Of a DNA stretch of 34,936 nucleotides, positions 16,572 through 25,029 are shown piece by piece (within the stretch, counting starts at the first letter, position 1; the number at the start of each line of letters is the position of its first letter). The stretch spans positions 1-34,936 of the forward strand of contig NZ_WHOL01000043.1 in the NCBI RefSeq assembly GCF_009745975.1, read 5' to 3'. Under the pieces are notes generated by a model. That model made no database searches and was not told where the DNA came from. It saw only the letters and a list, made by a program, of their open reading frames with translations. Origin of the DNA: Actinokineospora pegani. GTDB lineage: Bacteria > Actinomycetota > Actinomycetes > Mycobacteriales > Pseudonocardiaceae. The position numbers and the translations under genes are program-made.

Positions 16572-17482
16572 TGTACCGGGTCCGGTTCGGCCCCGCCGCC
16601 GTCGGCCGGGTGCGCCTGGCCCCGTCCCCCGCCGTCGAGGCCCTGGCCTGGCTGCGGTTCGCCGCGAACGGCACCCGGCACCCGGTGTTCGGCGACCCCG
16701 GCGCCGCCGCCCGGTTCGCCCTGCGCGACCCGGACGTGCGCCTGGTCGCCGGGATCACCCCGGAAGGCGTGTCGTGCTACTCCCCCGACCTGCTCACCCC
16801 CAAGCCGGGCGGGGGCTGGGCGGGGCAGCTCGAGCGGATGGCGGCCACCGCGCCCGAGACCGTCGTGGCCCAGTTCGGGGGCGTCAGGGCGCCCACCGCG
16901 GCGGCCGCCGACGCCGTGGAGCGCGGCGAGTTCGCGGCGCGGGCGGCGGCGGGGATGGCGCGCTTCTTCACCACCGCCCTGGCCGAGACGTGGACGGGGC
17001 TGCGGGAGCGGCTCGCCGCCGACCTGGCGGCGCGGGCGGCCACCATGGCCGAGGGCGGGCTCGGGGCGATGGTGAACACGCTGCACCCCGACGTGGAGTG
17101 GGCCGACGGGGAGCTGCGCGTCGCCATGCCGTTCCACTCGGGCGCGGTCGACATCCCGGACCAGGACTTCGTCATCGTCCCGACGGCGCTGGCCTGGCCC
17201 CGGATCTGGCTGCAACTCGACGACCCGGCCGACGCCGCCATGACCGTGCCCGCGCGCGGCATCGGGCAGGCGAACTCGCCCAACCCCGGCCTGGGCAGGC
17301 TCATCGGCCGCACCCGCGCGGCGCTGCTGGCCGACCTCGACCTGCCGCGGACCACCAGCGACCTGGCCGCCCGCCACTCGCTGTCCCCGGCCACCGTCTC
17401 CCACCACCTGTCGGTGCTGCGCGAGGCGGGGGCGGTCACCCGCACGCGCAGCGGCCGGGTCGTGCTCTACCGCCAGCGGTGA
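16571..17482 (+). CDS. ArsR-type winged-helix regulator with DUF5937-like N-terminal domain
   Basis: 303 residues from ATG 16571, overlapping the kinase stop by one base. The C-terminal 60 residues form a winged helix (TTSDLAARHSLSPATVSHHLSVLREAGAVTRTRSGRVVLYRQR, recognition helix SPATVSHHLSVL). The large N-terminal part (to about 235) fits the DUF5937-type domain found on actinobacterial ArsR relatives. No metal-binding Cys cluster is seen, so it is probably not a metal sensor. It likely controls its own operon. The ligand is unknown. Confidence 0.82.
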   Translation: MYRVRFGPAAVGRVRLAPSPAVEALAWLRFAANGTRHPVFGDPGAAARFALRDPDVRLVAGITPEGVSCYSPDLLTPKPGGGWAGQLERMAATAPETVVAQFGGVRAPTAAAADAVERGEFAARAAAGMARFFTTALAETWTGLRERLAADLAARAATMAEGGLGAMVNTLHPDVEWADGELRVAMPFHSGAVDIPDQDFVIVPTALAWPRIWLQLDDPADAAMTVPARGIGQANSPNPGLGRLIGRTRAALLADLDLPRTTSDLAARHSLSPATVSHHLSVLREAGAVTRTRSGRVVLYRQR

Positions 17483-17484
17483 CC

Positions 17485-17515
17485 GGGGCGGTCGGACCCC
17501 CAGCCCGACCGCCCC
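17485..17515 (+). terminator. Hairpin terminator after kinase-regulator operon
   Basis: GGGGCGGTCGG (17485-17495) and CCGACCGCCCC (17505-17515) pair over 11 bp, starting just 3 bases after the stop codon. Confidence 0.75.
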
Positions 17516-17716
17516 ACACCGCGACCAGTCCACCGCACTCGGGGACCGGGACGAAGTGATTAGACGTGGGTCGAATCCACGACCCGCGGTGCGGGACCCG
17601 GGTGTGGCGCGCGGCACCCGCGTCCGCTGCCCCCGCCGCGCGTCCGGGCAGGTCAGCCGGTGGCGGGCGGGCAGGTGGGGGCGCCGCTCCGCGCGGTGTG
17701 ACCGCCGCGCACGCAC

Positions 17717-17731
17717 TAGCCTGGCCGCGTG
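17717..17731 (+). promoter_or_regulatory. Leaderless promoter box TAGCCT-N6-GTG
   Basis: TAGCCT at 17717-17722, six bases, then GTG 17729, with no ribosome site. The hexamer is the same as that before the metallophosphoesterase. Confidence 0.6.
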
Positions 17732-18994
17732 GCGGGCAAGAGCAAGGTATTCGTGGCGCAGCTACTGGGCCTGCCGGTGTTCGGACCGGACGGCGAGTCG
17801 ATCGGCAAGATCCGCGACCTGGTCGCCGGGCTGCGCGTGGACAGGCAGCCGCCCCGGGTGCTGGGGATCGTGGTGGAGCTGGCGACGCGGCGGCGGGTGT
17901 TCGTGCCCATGCTGCGGGTCACCACCATCGACGCGGCGGCGATCACGCTGTCGACCGGGTCGGTGAACATGCGGCACTTCACCCAGCGGCCCAACGAGGT
18001 CCTCGTCGTCGGGCAGCTGCTCGACGCCAGGGTGCGGGTGGCCGAGGACGCGGCGGCGGTGGTGGTCGACGCGGCGATGCAGCCGACCCGCACCCGCGAC
18101 TGGGTCATCGACCGGATCGCCGTGCGCGAGCGCACCGGGCGGCTGGTGCGCCGGGGCCCGGTCCGCGTCGTGGACTGGTCCGAGGTGGAGGCCCCCGGGG
18201 TGCTGGAGCTGGCCGGGCGCCCGCAGGACGCGCACCAGCTCCTGGCGGTGTTCGACGGCATGCGCGCCGCCGACGTGGCCACCGCGCTGCAGGACCTGCC
18301 CACCAAGCGCCGCCACGAGGTCGCCGACGCCCTCGACGACGAGCGGCTGGCCGACGTGCTGGCCGAGCTGCCGGAGGACGACCAGAAGGACCTGCTCAAG
18401 CACCTCGACGAGGAGCGCGGCGCGGACGTGCTCGAGGCGATGGACCCCGACGACGCCGCCGACCTGCTGGCCGAGCTGTCCGAAGGGGACAAGGAGCGGT
18501 TCCTGGAGCTGATGGAGCCCGAGGAGTCCGCGCCGGTCAAGCGGCTGCTGGAGTACTCGTCGGACACCGCGGGCGGGCTGATGACCCCGGAGCCGATCGT
18601 GCTCAGCCCGGACTCGACCATCGCCGAGGCGCTGGCCAGGGTCCGCAACCCCGACCTGACCCCGGCGCTGGCGAGCATGGTGTTCGTCTGCCGCCCGCCC
18701 AGCGCCACCCCCACCGGGCGGTACCTGGGCTGCGTGCACATCCAGCGGCTGCTGCGCGAGCCCCCGTTCGACCTGGTCGCCGGGGCCCTGGACAAGGAGC
18801 TGACCAGCCTGCGGCCCGACGACTCGCTGCTGGAGGTGACCCGCTACTTCGCCAACTACAACCTGGTCTGCGCCCCGGTCATCGACGACGAGGACCACCT
18901 GGTCGGCGCGATCACCGTCGACGACGTGCTCGACCACCTGCTGCCCGAGGGGTGGCGCGAGCGCGCGGGAGCCCGGGAGGGCCTCAATGCCTGA
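17729..18994 (+). CDS. Soluble MgtE-N / CBS-domain protein with PRC-barrel-like N-terminus
   Basis: 421 residues. Residues 1-150 contain two PRC-barrel-like units (LLGLPVFGPDGESIGKIRDLV; later DWVIDRIAVRE). Next is the helical MgtE-N superhelix (about 165-285) with repeats such as LADVLAELPEDDQ and AADLLAELSEGD, then a pair of CBS motifs (GGLMTPEPIVLSPDSTIAEAL; DSLLEVTRYFANYNLVCAPVIDDEDHLVGAITVDDVL). The transmembrane domain of true MgtE magnesium channels is absent, so it is not itself a transporter. It resembles Rv1232c in position. It may sense Mg2+ or adenine nucleotides; this is inferred. It overlaps the DUF1003 gene by 8 bases. Confidence 0.88.
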   Translation: MAGKSKVFVAQLLGLPVFGPDGESIGKIRDLVAGLRVDRQPPRVLGIVVELATRRRVFVPMLRVTTIDAAAITLSTGSVNMRHFTQRPNEVLVVGQLLDARVRVAEDAAAVVVDAAMQPTRTRDWVIDRIAVRERTGRLVRRGPVRVVDWSEVEAPGVLELAGRPQDAHQLLAVFDGMRAADVATALQDLPTKRRHEVADALDDERLADVLAELPEDDQKDLLKHLDEERGADVLEAMDPDDAADLLAELSEGDKERFLELMEPEESAPVKRLLEYSSDTAGGLMTPEPIVLSPDSTIAEALARVRNPDLTPALASMVFVCRPPSATPTGRYLGCVHIQRLLREPPFDLVAGALDKELTSLRPDDSLLEVTRYFANYNLVCAPVIDDEDHLVGAITVDDVLDHLLPEGWRERAGAREGLNA

Positions 18995-19565
18995 GCCCAG
19001 CAACCGCCGCCGCCTCGACCAGCCGCGCAACCAGCGCGCGCTGCGGCTGCCGTTCGACCCGGAGGCGTTCGGGCGGTTCTCCGAGAACCTGGCCCGGTTC
19101 CTGGGCACCGGGACGTTCCTGTTCTGGCAGACGCTGATCGTCATCGTCTGGATCGTGCTGAACCTGGTCGCGATCAACCTGCGGTGGGACCCGTACCCGT
19201 TCATCCTGCTGAACCTGGCCTTCTCCACCCAGGCCGCCTACGCCGCGCCGCTGATCCTGCTCGCGCAGAACCGGCAGGACGACCGCGACCGGGTGTCGAT
19301 GGAGGAGGACCGCCAGCGCGTCGCGCAGACCAAGGCCGACACCGAGTACCTGGCCAGGGAGCTGGCGGCGCTGCGGCTGGCCGTCGGCGAGGTCGCCACC
19401 CGCGACTACCTGCGCGGTGAGCTGGACCGGCTGCGCGGCGACCTGCGCGGCGACCTCAAGAAGCGCAAGAGCGCCAAGCACCGCGACGACCCGCGCTGGG
19501 ACGACGGGCCGCCCGCCGAGGACCAGGATCAGTCGACGAGCTTGCCGCAGAGCTCGCCGAGGTAG
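18987..19565 (+). CDS. DUF1003 membrane protein
   Basis: 192 residues. The DUF1003 core has two close membrane helices (TFLFWQTLIVIVWIVLNLVAI and YPFILLNLAFSTQAAYAAPLILLAQN, about 45-95), then a charged coiled-coil (NRQDDRDRVSMEEDRQRVAQTKADTEYLARELAALR) and a basic tail with KKRKSAKHR. Translation is coupled to the MgtE-N/CBS gene, so the pair probably work together at the membrane. The 3' end overlaps the convergent MarR gene by 37 bases. Function unknown. Confidence 0.9.
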   Translation: MPEPSNRRRLDQPRNQRALRLPFDPEAFGRFSENLARFLGTGTFLFWQTLIVIVWIVLNLVAINLRWDPYPFILLNLAFSTQAAYAAPLILLAQNRQDDRDRVSMEEDRQRVAQTKADTEYLARELAALRLAVGEVATRDYLRGELDRLRGDLRGDLKKRKSAKHRDDPRWDDGPPAEDQDQSTSLPQSSPR

Positions 19566-19975
19566 GCCAGTTGCTCGGCGCTGAGCCGGGCGACGAAGTG
19601 CTCCGAGACACCCGCCAGGTGCGTGTGCGAGGCGGCGCGCAGCACCTCGAGGCCGTGCTCGGTGAGGGTGGCCACCACGCCGCGCCCGTCGCCCGCCACC
19701 CGCTCGCGGGCGACCATGCCCGCGCGCTCGAGCCGGTCGACCAGCCGGGTCACCCCGGAGCGCGACAGCAGCACCGCGTCGGCCAGCTCGGCCATCCGCA
19801 GCCGGTGCTCGGGGGCCTCGGCCAGTTGCACGAGCACGTCGTAGCCGCCCAGCGAGAGCTGCCGCTCGGCGACCAGCTCGGCCTCCAGGACCCGGGTGAT
19901 CTGCGCGTGGGCGCGCAGGAACGTCCGCCAGGCCTGGAGTTCGGTCCGGCTGGGGCGGGTGGACCGATCAGTCAC
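19529..19975 (-). CDS. MarR-family transcriptional regulator
   Basis: 148 residues from GTG 19975, chosen for GGAGG five bases upstream. It has the MarR winged helix (LSLGGYDVLVQLAEAPEHRLRMAELADAVLLSRSGVTRLVDRLERAGMVARERVAGDGRGVVATLTEHG), with recognition helix SRSGVTRLVDRL and wing AGDGRGVVATLT. N- and C-terminal helices would dimerise. It diverges from mrp across a 136-base spacer and may control itself or mrp. The ligand is unknown. Confidence 0.9.
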   Translation of the reverse strand: MTDRSTRPSRTELQAWRTFLRAHAQITRVLEAELVAERQLSLGGYDVLVQLAEAPEHRLRMAELADAVLLSRSGVTRLVDRLERAGMVARERVAGDGRGVVATLTEHGLEVLRAASHTHLAGVSEHFVARLSAEQLAYLGELCGKLVD

Positions 19976-20007
19976 GGGGCCCTCCTCTTCCTGTGCGCTG
20001 CGTGACA

Positions 20008-20013
20008 ATGCTA
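20008..20013 (-). promoter_or_regulatory. Candidate -10 box for the MarR gene
   Basis: TAGCAT on the minus strand, about 33 bases upstream of GTG 19975. Here a leader with a ribosome site follows, unlike the leaderless genes. Confidence 0.4.
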
Positions 20014-20099
20014 CGGATGATCAGGGGGTGGGCGCACGCTGCCCTTGACAAGGTGTGTGGCGCGTGCCATCCACTGGGAACCTCGGCGCTACCCGCCCG

Positions 20100-20114
20100 T
20101 AGCATGGTGTGGTG
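20100..20114 (+). promoter_or_regulatory. Leaderless promoter box TAGCAT-N6-GTG
   Basis: TAGCAT at 20100-20105, six bases, then GTG 20112. This selects 20112 over the adjacent GTG at 20109 as the mrp start. Confidence 0.55.
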
Positions 20115-21257
20115 ACCACTACCGAGCAGGCTCCCAGCGTCGAGGCCGTGCGCAAGGCGCTCGGGGGCGTAGAGGACCCCGAGATCCACCGGCCGATCAC
20201 CGACCTGGGCATGGTCAAGGACGTGACCGTGCACCCGGACGGCCGGGTGGACGTCGGCGTGTACCTGACGGTCGCGGGCTGCCCGCTGCGGGACAAGATC
20301 ACCAAGGATGTCACCGCGGCGGTGTCCGCGCTCGATGGAGTCACCTCGGTGACCGTCGAGCTCGACGTGATGAACGACGAGCAGCGCACGAACCTGCGCA
20401 AGTCGCTGCGCGGCGACTCCGAGGAGCCCCGCATCCCGTTCGCCGAGCCGGGGTCGCTGACGCGCGTGTACTGCGTCGCCTCCGGCAAGGGCGGCGTGGG
20501 CAAGTCCAGCGTCACGGTCAACCTCGCCGTCGCCATGGCCAAGCGCGGGGTCAAGGTCGGCATCGTCGACGCCGACATCTACGGCCACTCGATCCCCCGC
20601 ATGGTCGGCTCCCGCGAGAAGCCCACCAAGGTGGAGAAGATGATCCTCCCGCCGGAGGCCAACGGCGTGAAGGTCATCTCCATCGGCATGTTCACCCCCG
20701 GCAACACCCCGGTCGTCTGGCGCGGCCCGATGCTGCACCGTGCCCTCCAGCAGTTCCTGGCCGACGTGTTCTGGGGCGACCTCGACGTCCTGCTCCTCGA
20801 CCTGCCCCCGGGCACCGGCGACATCGCGATCTCGGTGGCGCAGTTGATCCCGAACGCGGAGATCCTGGTCGTGACCACCCCGCAGCAGGCCGCCGCGGAG
20901 GTGGCCGAGCGCGCGGGGTCCATCGCCCTGCAGACCCGGCAGCGCATCGCGGGGGTGATCGAGAACATGTCGTGGCTGGAGATGCCGGACGGGTCGCGGA
21001 TGGACGTGTTCGGCTCGGGCGGCGGGGCGCTGGTGGCCGAGTCGCTGTCGAAGGCTGTGGGGTCGACGGTGCCGCTGCTGGGGCAGGTGCCGCTGGACCC
21101 GCGGCTGCGCGAGGGCGGGGACGACGGGAACCCGTTGGTGCTGAGCGAGCCGGAGGCGCCCGCGGCGAAGGTGTTGATCGAGGTGGCGAAGAAGTTGTCG
21201 GTTCGGGCTCGGGGGCTCGCGGGGCGGATGTTGTCTGTTTCGCCTGCGGGGCGGTAG
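20112..21257 (+). CDS. mrp: Mrp/NBP35-type Fe-S cluster carrier ATPase
   Basis: 381 residues. The N-terminal DUF59/MIP18-like domain (about 8-90, VRKALGGVEDPEIHRPITDLGMVKDV and a conserved Cys in VAGCPLRDKI) is followed by a deviant Walker A ATPase: SGKGGVGKSS near 117, IVDADIYG and LLLDLPPGTGD. Such proteins bind and transfer Fe-S clusters to apo-proteins in the cytosol. The canonical C-terminal CxxC of cluster-binding ApbC/NBP35 is not evident near FGSGGGALVAE, a variant also seen in actinobacterial Mrp (recalled). Position beside tatB-htrA matches mrp (Rv1229c) in M. tuberculosis. Confidence 0.92.
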   Translation: MTTTEQAPSVEAVRKALGGVEDPEIHRPITDLGMVKDVTVHPDGRVDVGVYLTVAGCPLRDKITKDVTAAVSALDGVTSVTVELDVMNDEQRTNLRKSLRGDSEEPRIPFAEPGSLTRVYCVASGKGGVGKSSVTVNLAVAMAKRGVKVGIVDADIYGHSIPRMVGSREKPTKVEKMILPPEANGVKVISIGMFTPGNTPVVWRGPMLHRALQQFLADVFWGDLDVLLLDLPPGTGDIAISVAQLIPNAEILVVTTPQQAAAEVAERAGSIALQTRQRIAGVIENMSWLEMPDGSRMDVFGSGGGALVAESLSKAVGSTVPLLGQVPLDPRLREGGDDGNPLVLSEPEAPAAKVLIEVAKKLSVRARGLAGRMLSVSPAGR

Positions 21258-21269
21258 GGCTTGTAGCGG

Positions 21270-21305
21270 AAATCCCGGTCGGACGTTGTCCGGCCGGGAT
21301 TTTTG
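21270..21305 (+). terminator. Rho-independent terminator of mrp
   Basis: AAATCCCGG (21270-21278) pairs with CCGGGATTT (21294-21302) around an inner TCGGAC/GTCCGG stem and is followed by T residues. It lies 13 bases after the mrp stop. Confidence 0.85.
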
Positions 21306-21463
21306 TGTGGTTGGGGGTGCTGGATCGGGTGGTTCCGTGTGGCCGGGGACCCCTACGACGATCATGTGCGTGAGGGCAAAAGTGAGGGGAAAGGCACCCT
21401 CACGCCCTCCCGAGGCTTGCACATGATCGCCTCCCCCAACCACACAGAACCACCCGATCCAGC
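21304..21463. repeat. Complex inverted-repeat element between mrp and tatB
   Basis: Block A (21304-21317) is exactly complementary to A' (21433-21446), and block B (21319-21335) to B' (21447-21463, 17 bp). The order A-B...A'-B' makes the two stems cross. Inside are a 10-bp stem (21360-21369 with 21419-21428) and a 9-bp GCGTGAGGG stem (21368-21376 with 21397-21405). A tandem GTGAGGGnAAAn pair lies at 21370-21393. It may be a dispersed repeat or bidirectional terminator of the convergent mrp and tatB units. The rest of the 410-base spacer (21258-21667) holds no gene I can support. Confidence 0.75.
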
Positions 21464-21667
21464 CTTTGGCGGGGAACGGCGCTGAGAGATTTTTCGGGGG
21501 GTGTTGGGTGGCCTGTGGACAACTCGGCCTTGACGTGGCGGAAGTGTCCGACCCTGGCGGTAGCGTGGAAACCGGGGGGCCGAAGGCCACGTGCCCGGGT
21601 GCTCTGACGCTGCCTGGGTGGGGGTGGTGCTGGGTGGTTTGAGCGGGGCAGTTGCTGAACCCAGAGG

Positions 21668-22054
21668 TCAGGTGGCGTCGGGGTCGATCTTGGGGCGGTC
21701 GCCTGGTTTGGGGGGGTCGAGGGTGGGGGGCGCGGGGGGGAGGGCCGGTTGGGTGCCCGCGTAGCCGTTGGGTTTGGCGGTGGGTTGGTCTTCGCCGAAG
21801 AGGGTCTTGGTGACGATCGACTTGGGGTCGAAGCTGCGTAGCTGCTGGAGGTCCTGGAGGGGTTTGCGCAGGTCGTCGAAGTCGGAGCCGAGTTCGTTCT
21901 TGAGCTGGTCCCTGGCTCCGCTGGCGAAATCGCGGACCTTGCGGATGGAGCGCCCGGTCCAGGCGGCGGCGGCGGGGAGGCGTTCCGGGCCGAGGATGAA
22001 CAGGCCCGCGATGCCCACGACCAGGATTTCCATCCAGCCAACGCTCTCGAACAC
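21668..22054 (-). CDS. tatB: Sec-independent translocase subunit TatB
   Basis: 128 residues from GTG 22054, with AGGGG upstream. It has the classic layout: a very short N-terminus, one membrane helix (MEILVVGIAGLFILGP, about 8-23), the Pro hinge and amphipathic helix (ERLPAAAAWTGRSIRKVRDFASGARDQLKNELG) and an acidic then Pro-rich tail. TatB recognises twin-arginine signal peptides with TatC. The order sigE-rseA-htrA-tatB is the same as in mycobacteria. The longer frame to 23305 is a shadow of htrA. Confidence 0.93.
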   Translation of the reverse strand: MFESVGWMEILVVGIAGLFILGPERLPAAAAWTGRSIRKVRDFASGARDQLKNELGSDFDDLRKPLQDLQQLRSFDPKSIVTKTLFGEDQPTAKPNGYAGTQPALPPAPPTLDPPKPGDRPKIDPDAT

Positions 22055-22098
22055 CTGGTCCGCCCCTTTCGATCGGCTGCTGCCCGCAGGGTATCCGG

Positions 22099-23598
22099 TC
22101 AGTCCGAACGCAGGGTTACCTGAACGGTCAGCTCGCGGCCCTGCCTGGCCAGCACGACCGGGACGGTGTCGCCGGGGTTGTTCATCCGGACCGCGACGGT
22201 GAGTTCGGCGGCGTTGCGGATGGCGCGGTCGCCCACCTTGCGGACGACGTCGCCCTCGGCGATGCCCGCGGCGGCGGCGGGGCCTCCCTCGGTGACGTTG
22301 ACGACCTGGGCGCCCTCGGCGGTCTCGGCGGAGACCGAGCGGACGTTGGCGCCGATGTCGGCGTGCTTGACCTGGCCGTCGCGGATGAGGGACTCGGCGA
22401 TGCGCTTGGCGTCGTTGCCGGGGATGGCGAAGCCCAGACCGACCGAGCCGGTGCTGCCCTCGGCGGGCCGGATCGAGGAGTTGATGCCGATGACCGAGCC
22501 GTTCGAGCTGATCAGCGGGCCGCCGGAGTTGCCCTCGTTGATCGAGGCATCGGTCTGGATGGCGTCGTAGGCGATCGGCGGGTTGCCGCTGCCCGCGACG
22601 ATCGGGCGGTGCAACGCGCTGACGATGCCCTCGGTGACCGTGTCCGACAGGCCCAGCGGGGAGCCGACGGCGATGACCGGGTCGCCGACCTGGAGCTTGT
22701 CCGAGTCGCCGAACTGCAGCACGGTGGGGTTGGTGACGTTGACCTTGATCACGGCCAAGTCGGTCTTGGCATCGGTGCCGACGATCCGCGCCTCGGTCCG
22801 GGTGCCGTCGTTGAACACCGTCATGATCTTGGCGGAGCCCTCTTCGATGGAGCCCTTGCCGGTCACGACGTGCCAGTTGGTGAGCACGTAGCCCGCGCCG
22901 TCGATGACCAGACCGGACCCGACGCCCGAGCCGCGCTCGCCGATGGTCTCGATCGAGACCACCCCGGGGCGCACCCTGGCGGCGAGCCCGGACACCGACT
23001 GCGGGTCGCGCTCGATCCCGGCGTCGACCTGGGCCAGGGTCACGTCGCTGGTCAGGCCGCTGCCCGCGCGCGCGATGGCCCAGCCGACCACACCGCCCGC
23101 CGCGCCGACGACCAGCGCGATGACCCCCAGCAGGGCCAGCGCCACCGGCTTGACCCGCCTGCCGAACAGCACCTCGGGCAGGCTCAGCCGGGCGCCCTTG
23201 CCGCGCTCCTCGGCGGAGTCCTCCTCGGCGTCCTCGGCCAGCGCGGGCGGGCCGATCACCGCGCCCGCGGACGGGTCGCGCCACGGGTCGGAGTCCTCGG
23301 ACCACAGGTGCTCGTCGCCGGGGGCGCCTGCCCCGGGCCGCGAGCCGGGCGGGCGCTGCAGCCGCACGTCACCGTCGGCGGGCGTGCGGCCGAACGCCTC
23401 GGCCAGAGTCTGCGGCGCGGGCGGGGCCGTGGGCAGCTCGTTCAGCGCGGGCCTGCCCGCGGACTGGGGCGAGAACGCCCCGGCCACCCCGGACGGGCGC
23501 CCGAACACCGACGCCGCCGCCGGGTCGACCGAGGGCCGGTCCAGCGGGCGGGGCCCGATGCGCTGGCCAGCCGCAGGGTCCGTGTTCTGCTGAGTCAT
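22099..23598 (-). CDS. htrA: HtrA/DegP-type membrane serine protease
   Basis: 499 residues from ATG 23598 (a GTG one codon earlier is also possible). A Pro/Gly-rich cytosolic N-terminus of about 150 residues precedes one membrane helix (about 153-176). The trypsin-like domain has the triad His in LTNWHVV (about 243), Asp in KTDLAVI (about 280) and Ser in GNSGGPL (about 358). A C-terminal PDZ domain follows (about 411-496, with VNVTEGGPAAAAGIAEGDVV). It degrades or refolds damaged exported proteins. It sits 45 bases after the rseA terminator, so it probably has its own promoter. Confidence 0.95.
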   Translation of the reverse strand: MTQQNTDPAAGQRIGPRPLDRPSVDPAAASVFGRPSGVAGAFSPQSAGRPALNELPTAPPAPQTLAEAFGRTPADGDVRLQRPPGSRPGAGAPGDEHLWSEDSDPWRDPSAGAVIGPPALAEDAEEDSAEERGKGARLSLPEVLFGRRVKPVALALLGVIALVVGAAGGVVGWAIARAGSGLTSDVTLAQVDAGIERDPQSVSGLAARVRPGVVSIETIGERGSGVGSGLVIDGAGYVLTNWHVVTGKGSIEEGSAKIMTVFNDGTRTEARIVGTDAKTDLAVIKVNVTNPTVLQFGDSDKLQVGDPVIAVGSPLGLSDTVTEGIVSALHRPIVAGSGNPPIAYDAIQTDASINEGNSGGPLISSNGSVIGINSSIRPAEGSTGSVGLGFAIPGNDAKRIAESLIRDGQVKHADIGANVRSVSAETAEGAQVVNVTEGGPAAAAGIAEGDVVRKVGDRAIRNAAELTVAVRMNNPGDTVPVVLARQGRELTVQVTLRSD

Positions 23599-23647
23599 CA
23601 CCCATCACAGTGCCAGGTCAACGGTGAAGTCGGCGTGCGAAAAACAA

Positions 23648-23677
23648 CCACCCCCGGCCGTTGCGGACCGGGGGTGG
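23648..23677 (-). terminator. Terminator between rseA and htrA
   Basis: CCACCCCCGG and CCGGGGGTGG form a perfect 10-bp stem. On the minus strand it is followed by TTGTTTTT, a canonical intrinsic terminator 17 bases beyond the rseA stop. It separates sigE-rseA from htrA-tatB. Confidence 0.85.
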
Positions 23678-23693
23678 CGCCAGGGGGGAAGTC

Positions 23694-24341
23694 TTAGCGG
23701 ACCAGGGCGGTGACCGGCACCGGGACCGGTGTGCTGGGCACGGGCAGCGGGCTCGACGGGGAGGTGGACGTCGCGCCACCGGTGAAGCCCACCGGCTCGA
23801 AGTCCTCCTGGGCCGGGCGCGGCTGCTGCTGCTCGGACACCGGCGCCGGACCCGTGTTGACCAGGGCGAGCGCGCCGAGCACCAGCCCGGACACCACCAC
23901 CCCGGCGCCCTGGGCGGCGCGGCGGCCGGTCCGGCGGCCGCCGAGCACGGACTTGCCCTCGCCCAGCTTCGGGCCCGAGCCCAGCGGCGCCGCGGCGCCG
24001 AAGGCCAGCTTGCCCGCGCCGAAGGCCTCGGGCCGCTGCACGGCCACGAGCTGGCCGTCGGCGGTGACAGCGAGGTTGTCCGGGGTCGAGGGCAGGTCGA
24101 CCTCCTGCGGGATGGCCCGCAGCGCGGCCAGCAGGCCGGGTGACATGGTCGGGGCGTCGGCGGCGCGGACCTCCGAGCGGGCCTGCCGCTGGGCGCTCAC
24201 CTCGGCCGCGCACCACGGGCACCTGGCCAGGTGCGCGGTCACGCGGTCGTGCGGCGCCCGGCCGAGCTCCCCGTCGACGAACGCCACGACGGCGTCGGGC
24301 ATGAGGTGCTGGTCGGACAGCCCCCAGCTCTCGAACGTCAT
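23694..24341 (-). CDS. rseA: Zinc-binding anti-sigma factor, RseA-type
   Basis: 215 residues. The anti-sigma zinc signature H37-x3-C41-x2-C44 is seen in HLARCPWC, within an N-terminal helical sigma-binding domain. A hydrophobic stretch (about 146-164, [15 protein letters not shown]) probably anchors it in the membrane, with a Pro/Ser-rich outer tail. It would hold SigE inactive until envelope stress. The ATG overlaps the sigE stop by four bases (ATGA), keeping the two in balance. The call rests on the zinc motif and adjacency. Confidence 0.92.
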   Translation of the reverse strand: MTFESWGLSDQHLMPDAVVAFVDGELGRAPHDRVTAHLARCPWCAAEVSAQRQARSEVRAADAPTMSPGLLAALRAIPQEVDLPSTPDNLAVTADGQLVAVQRPEAFGAGKLAFGAAAPLGSGPKLGEGKSVLGGRRTGRRAAQGAGVVVSGLVLGALALVNTGPAPVSEQQQPRPAQEDFEPVGFTGGATSTSPSSPLPVPSTPVPVPVTALVR

Positions 24342-24964
24342 ACCGCTGCCTCCTGAGCGAGCGCACGGCGCCGCTCCAGCGACGCGCGCAGGGCCTGCCT
24401 GCCCCGGTGGATCCTGCTGCGAACAGTACCCAGCTTCACCCCGAGGGTGGCGCCGATCTCCTCGTAGGACAGCCCCTCGACGTCGCAGAGCACGACGGCG
24501 GCGCGGAACTCCGGCGGCAGCTCGTCCAGCGCGGCCTGCAGGTCCGGGTCCAGGTGCGTCTCGCCGTAGACCTGCTCCGGGCTCGGGTCGTCGCCCGCGA
24601 GCCGGTCGGTGTCCTCGGGCAGGGCCTCCATGCGCAGCCGCGAGCGGCGGCGGGCCATGTCGAGGAACAGGTTCGTGGTGATCCGGTGCAGCCAGCCCTC
24701 GAACGTGCCGGGCTTGTAGGACGCCAGCGACCGGAAGACCCGGATGAAGGTCTCCTGGGTCAGGTCCTCGGCGTCGTGGGCGTTGCCGGTGAGCCGGTAG
24801 GCGAGGCGGTAGACGCGGTCGCCGTGCTCGCGGACAACCTCGTCCCAAGAAGGCGGCGTCCAAGCGGCCTCCTCGATCTGGACGGTCTGCGCGTCGGCGG
24901 TCTGCGTGGGGATGAGGTCCTCCTGTGTGCTGGTCCTGTCGTGTGCAACGCTCGTGCGGCTCAT
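24338..24964 (-). CDS. sigE: ECF sigma factor SigE
   Basis: 208 residues from ATG 24964 (ATG 25003 is an alternative; the frame to 25066 would run through the upstream TGAGA repeats). Region 2 reads [29 protein letters not shown] with [22 protein letters not shown]. Region 4 reads [44 protein letters not shown]. From memory, both are nearly identical to mycobacterial SigE, the envelope-stress sigma factor. The N-terminal 35 residues are Thr/Gln-rich and poorly conserved. Confidence 0.95.
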   Translation of the reverse strand: MSRTSVAHDRTSTQEDLIPTQTADAQTVQIEEAAWTPPSWDEVVREHGDRVYRLAYRLTGNAHDAEDLTQETFIRVFRSLASYKPGTFEGWLHRITTNLFLDMARRRSRLRMEALPEDTDRLAGDDPSPEQVYGETHLDPDLQAALDELPPEFRAAVVLCDVEGLSYEEIGATLGVKLGTVRSRIHRGRQALRASLERRRALAQEAAV

Positions 24965-25029
24965 CGTGTTCCCCCACTCCCGCGTCCTGCCCGTGTGCAC
25001 CATGGTGGGGTACCCCGATGTGGCCCGGG

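Noticed and set aside
17572-17588. tRNA T-arm-like hairpin (CGTGG-GTCGAAT-CCACG)
   Set aside because: The loop lacks the first T, and no acceptor, D or anticodon arms can be built around it. It may be chance.
20045-20050. Perfect TTGACA upstream of mrp
   Set aside because: No -10 box lies at 16-18 bp; the TAGCAT box is 49 bases away, too far.
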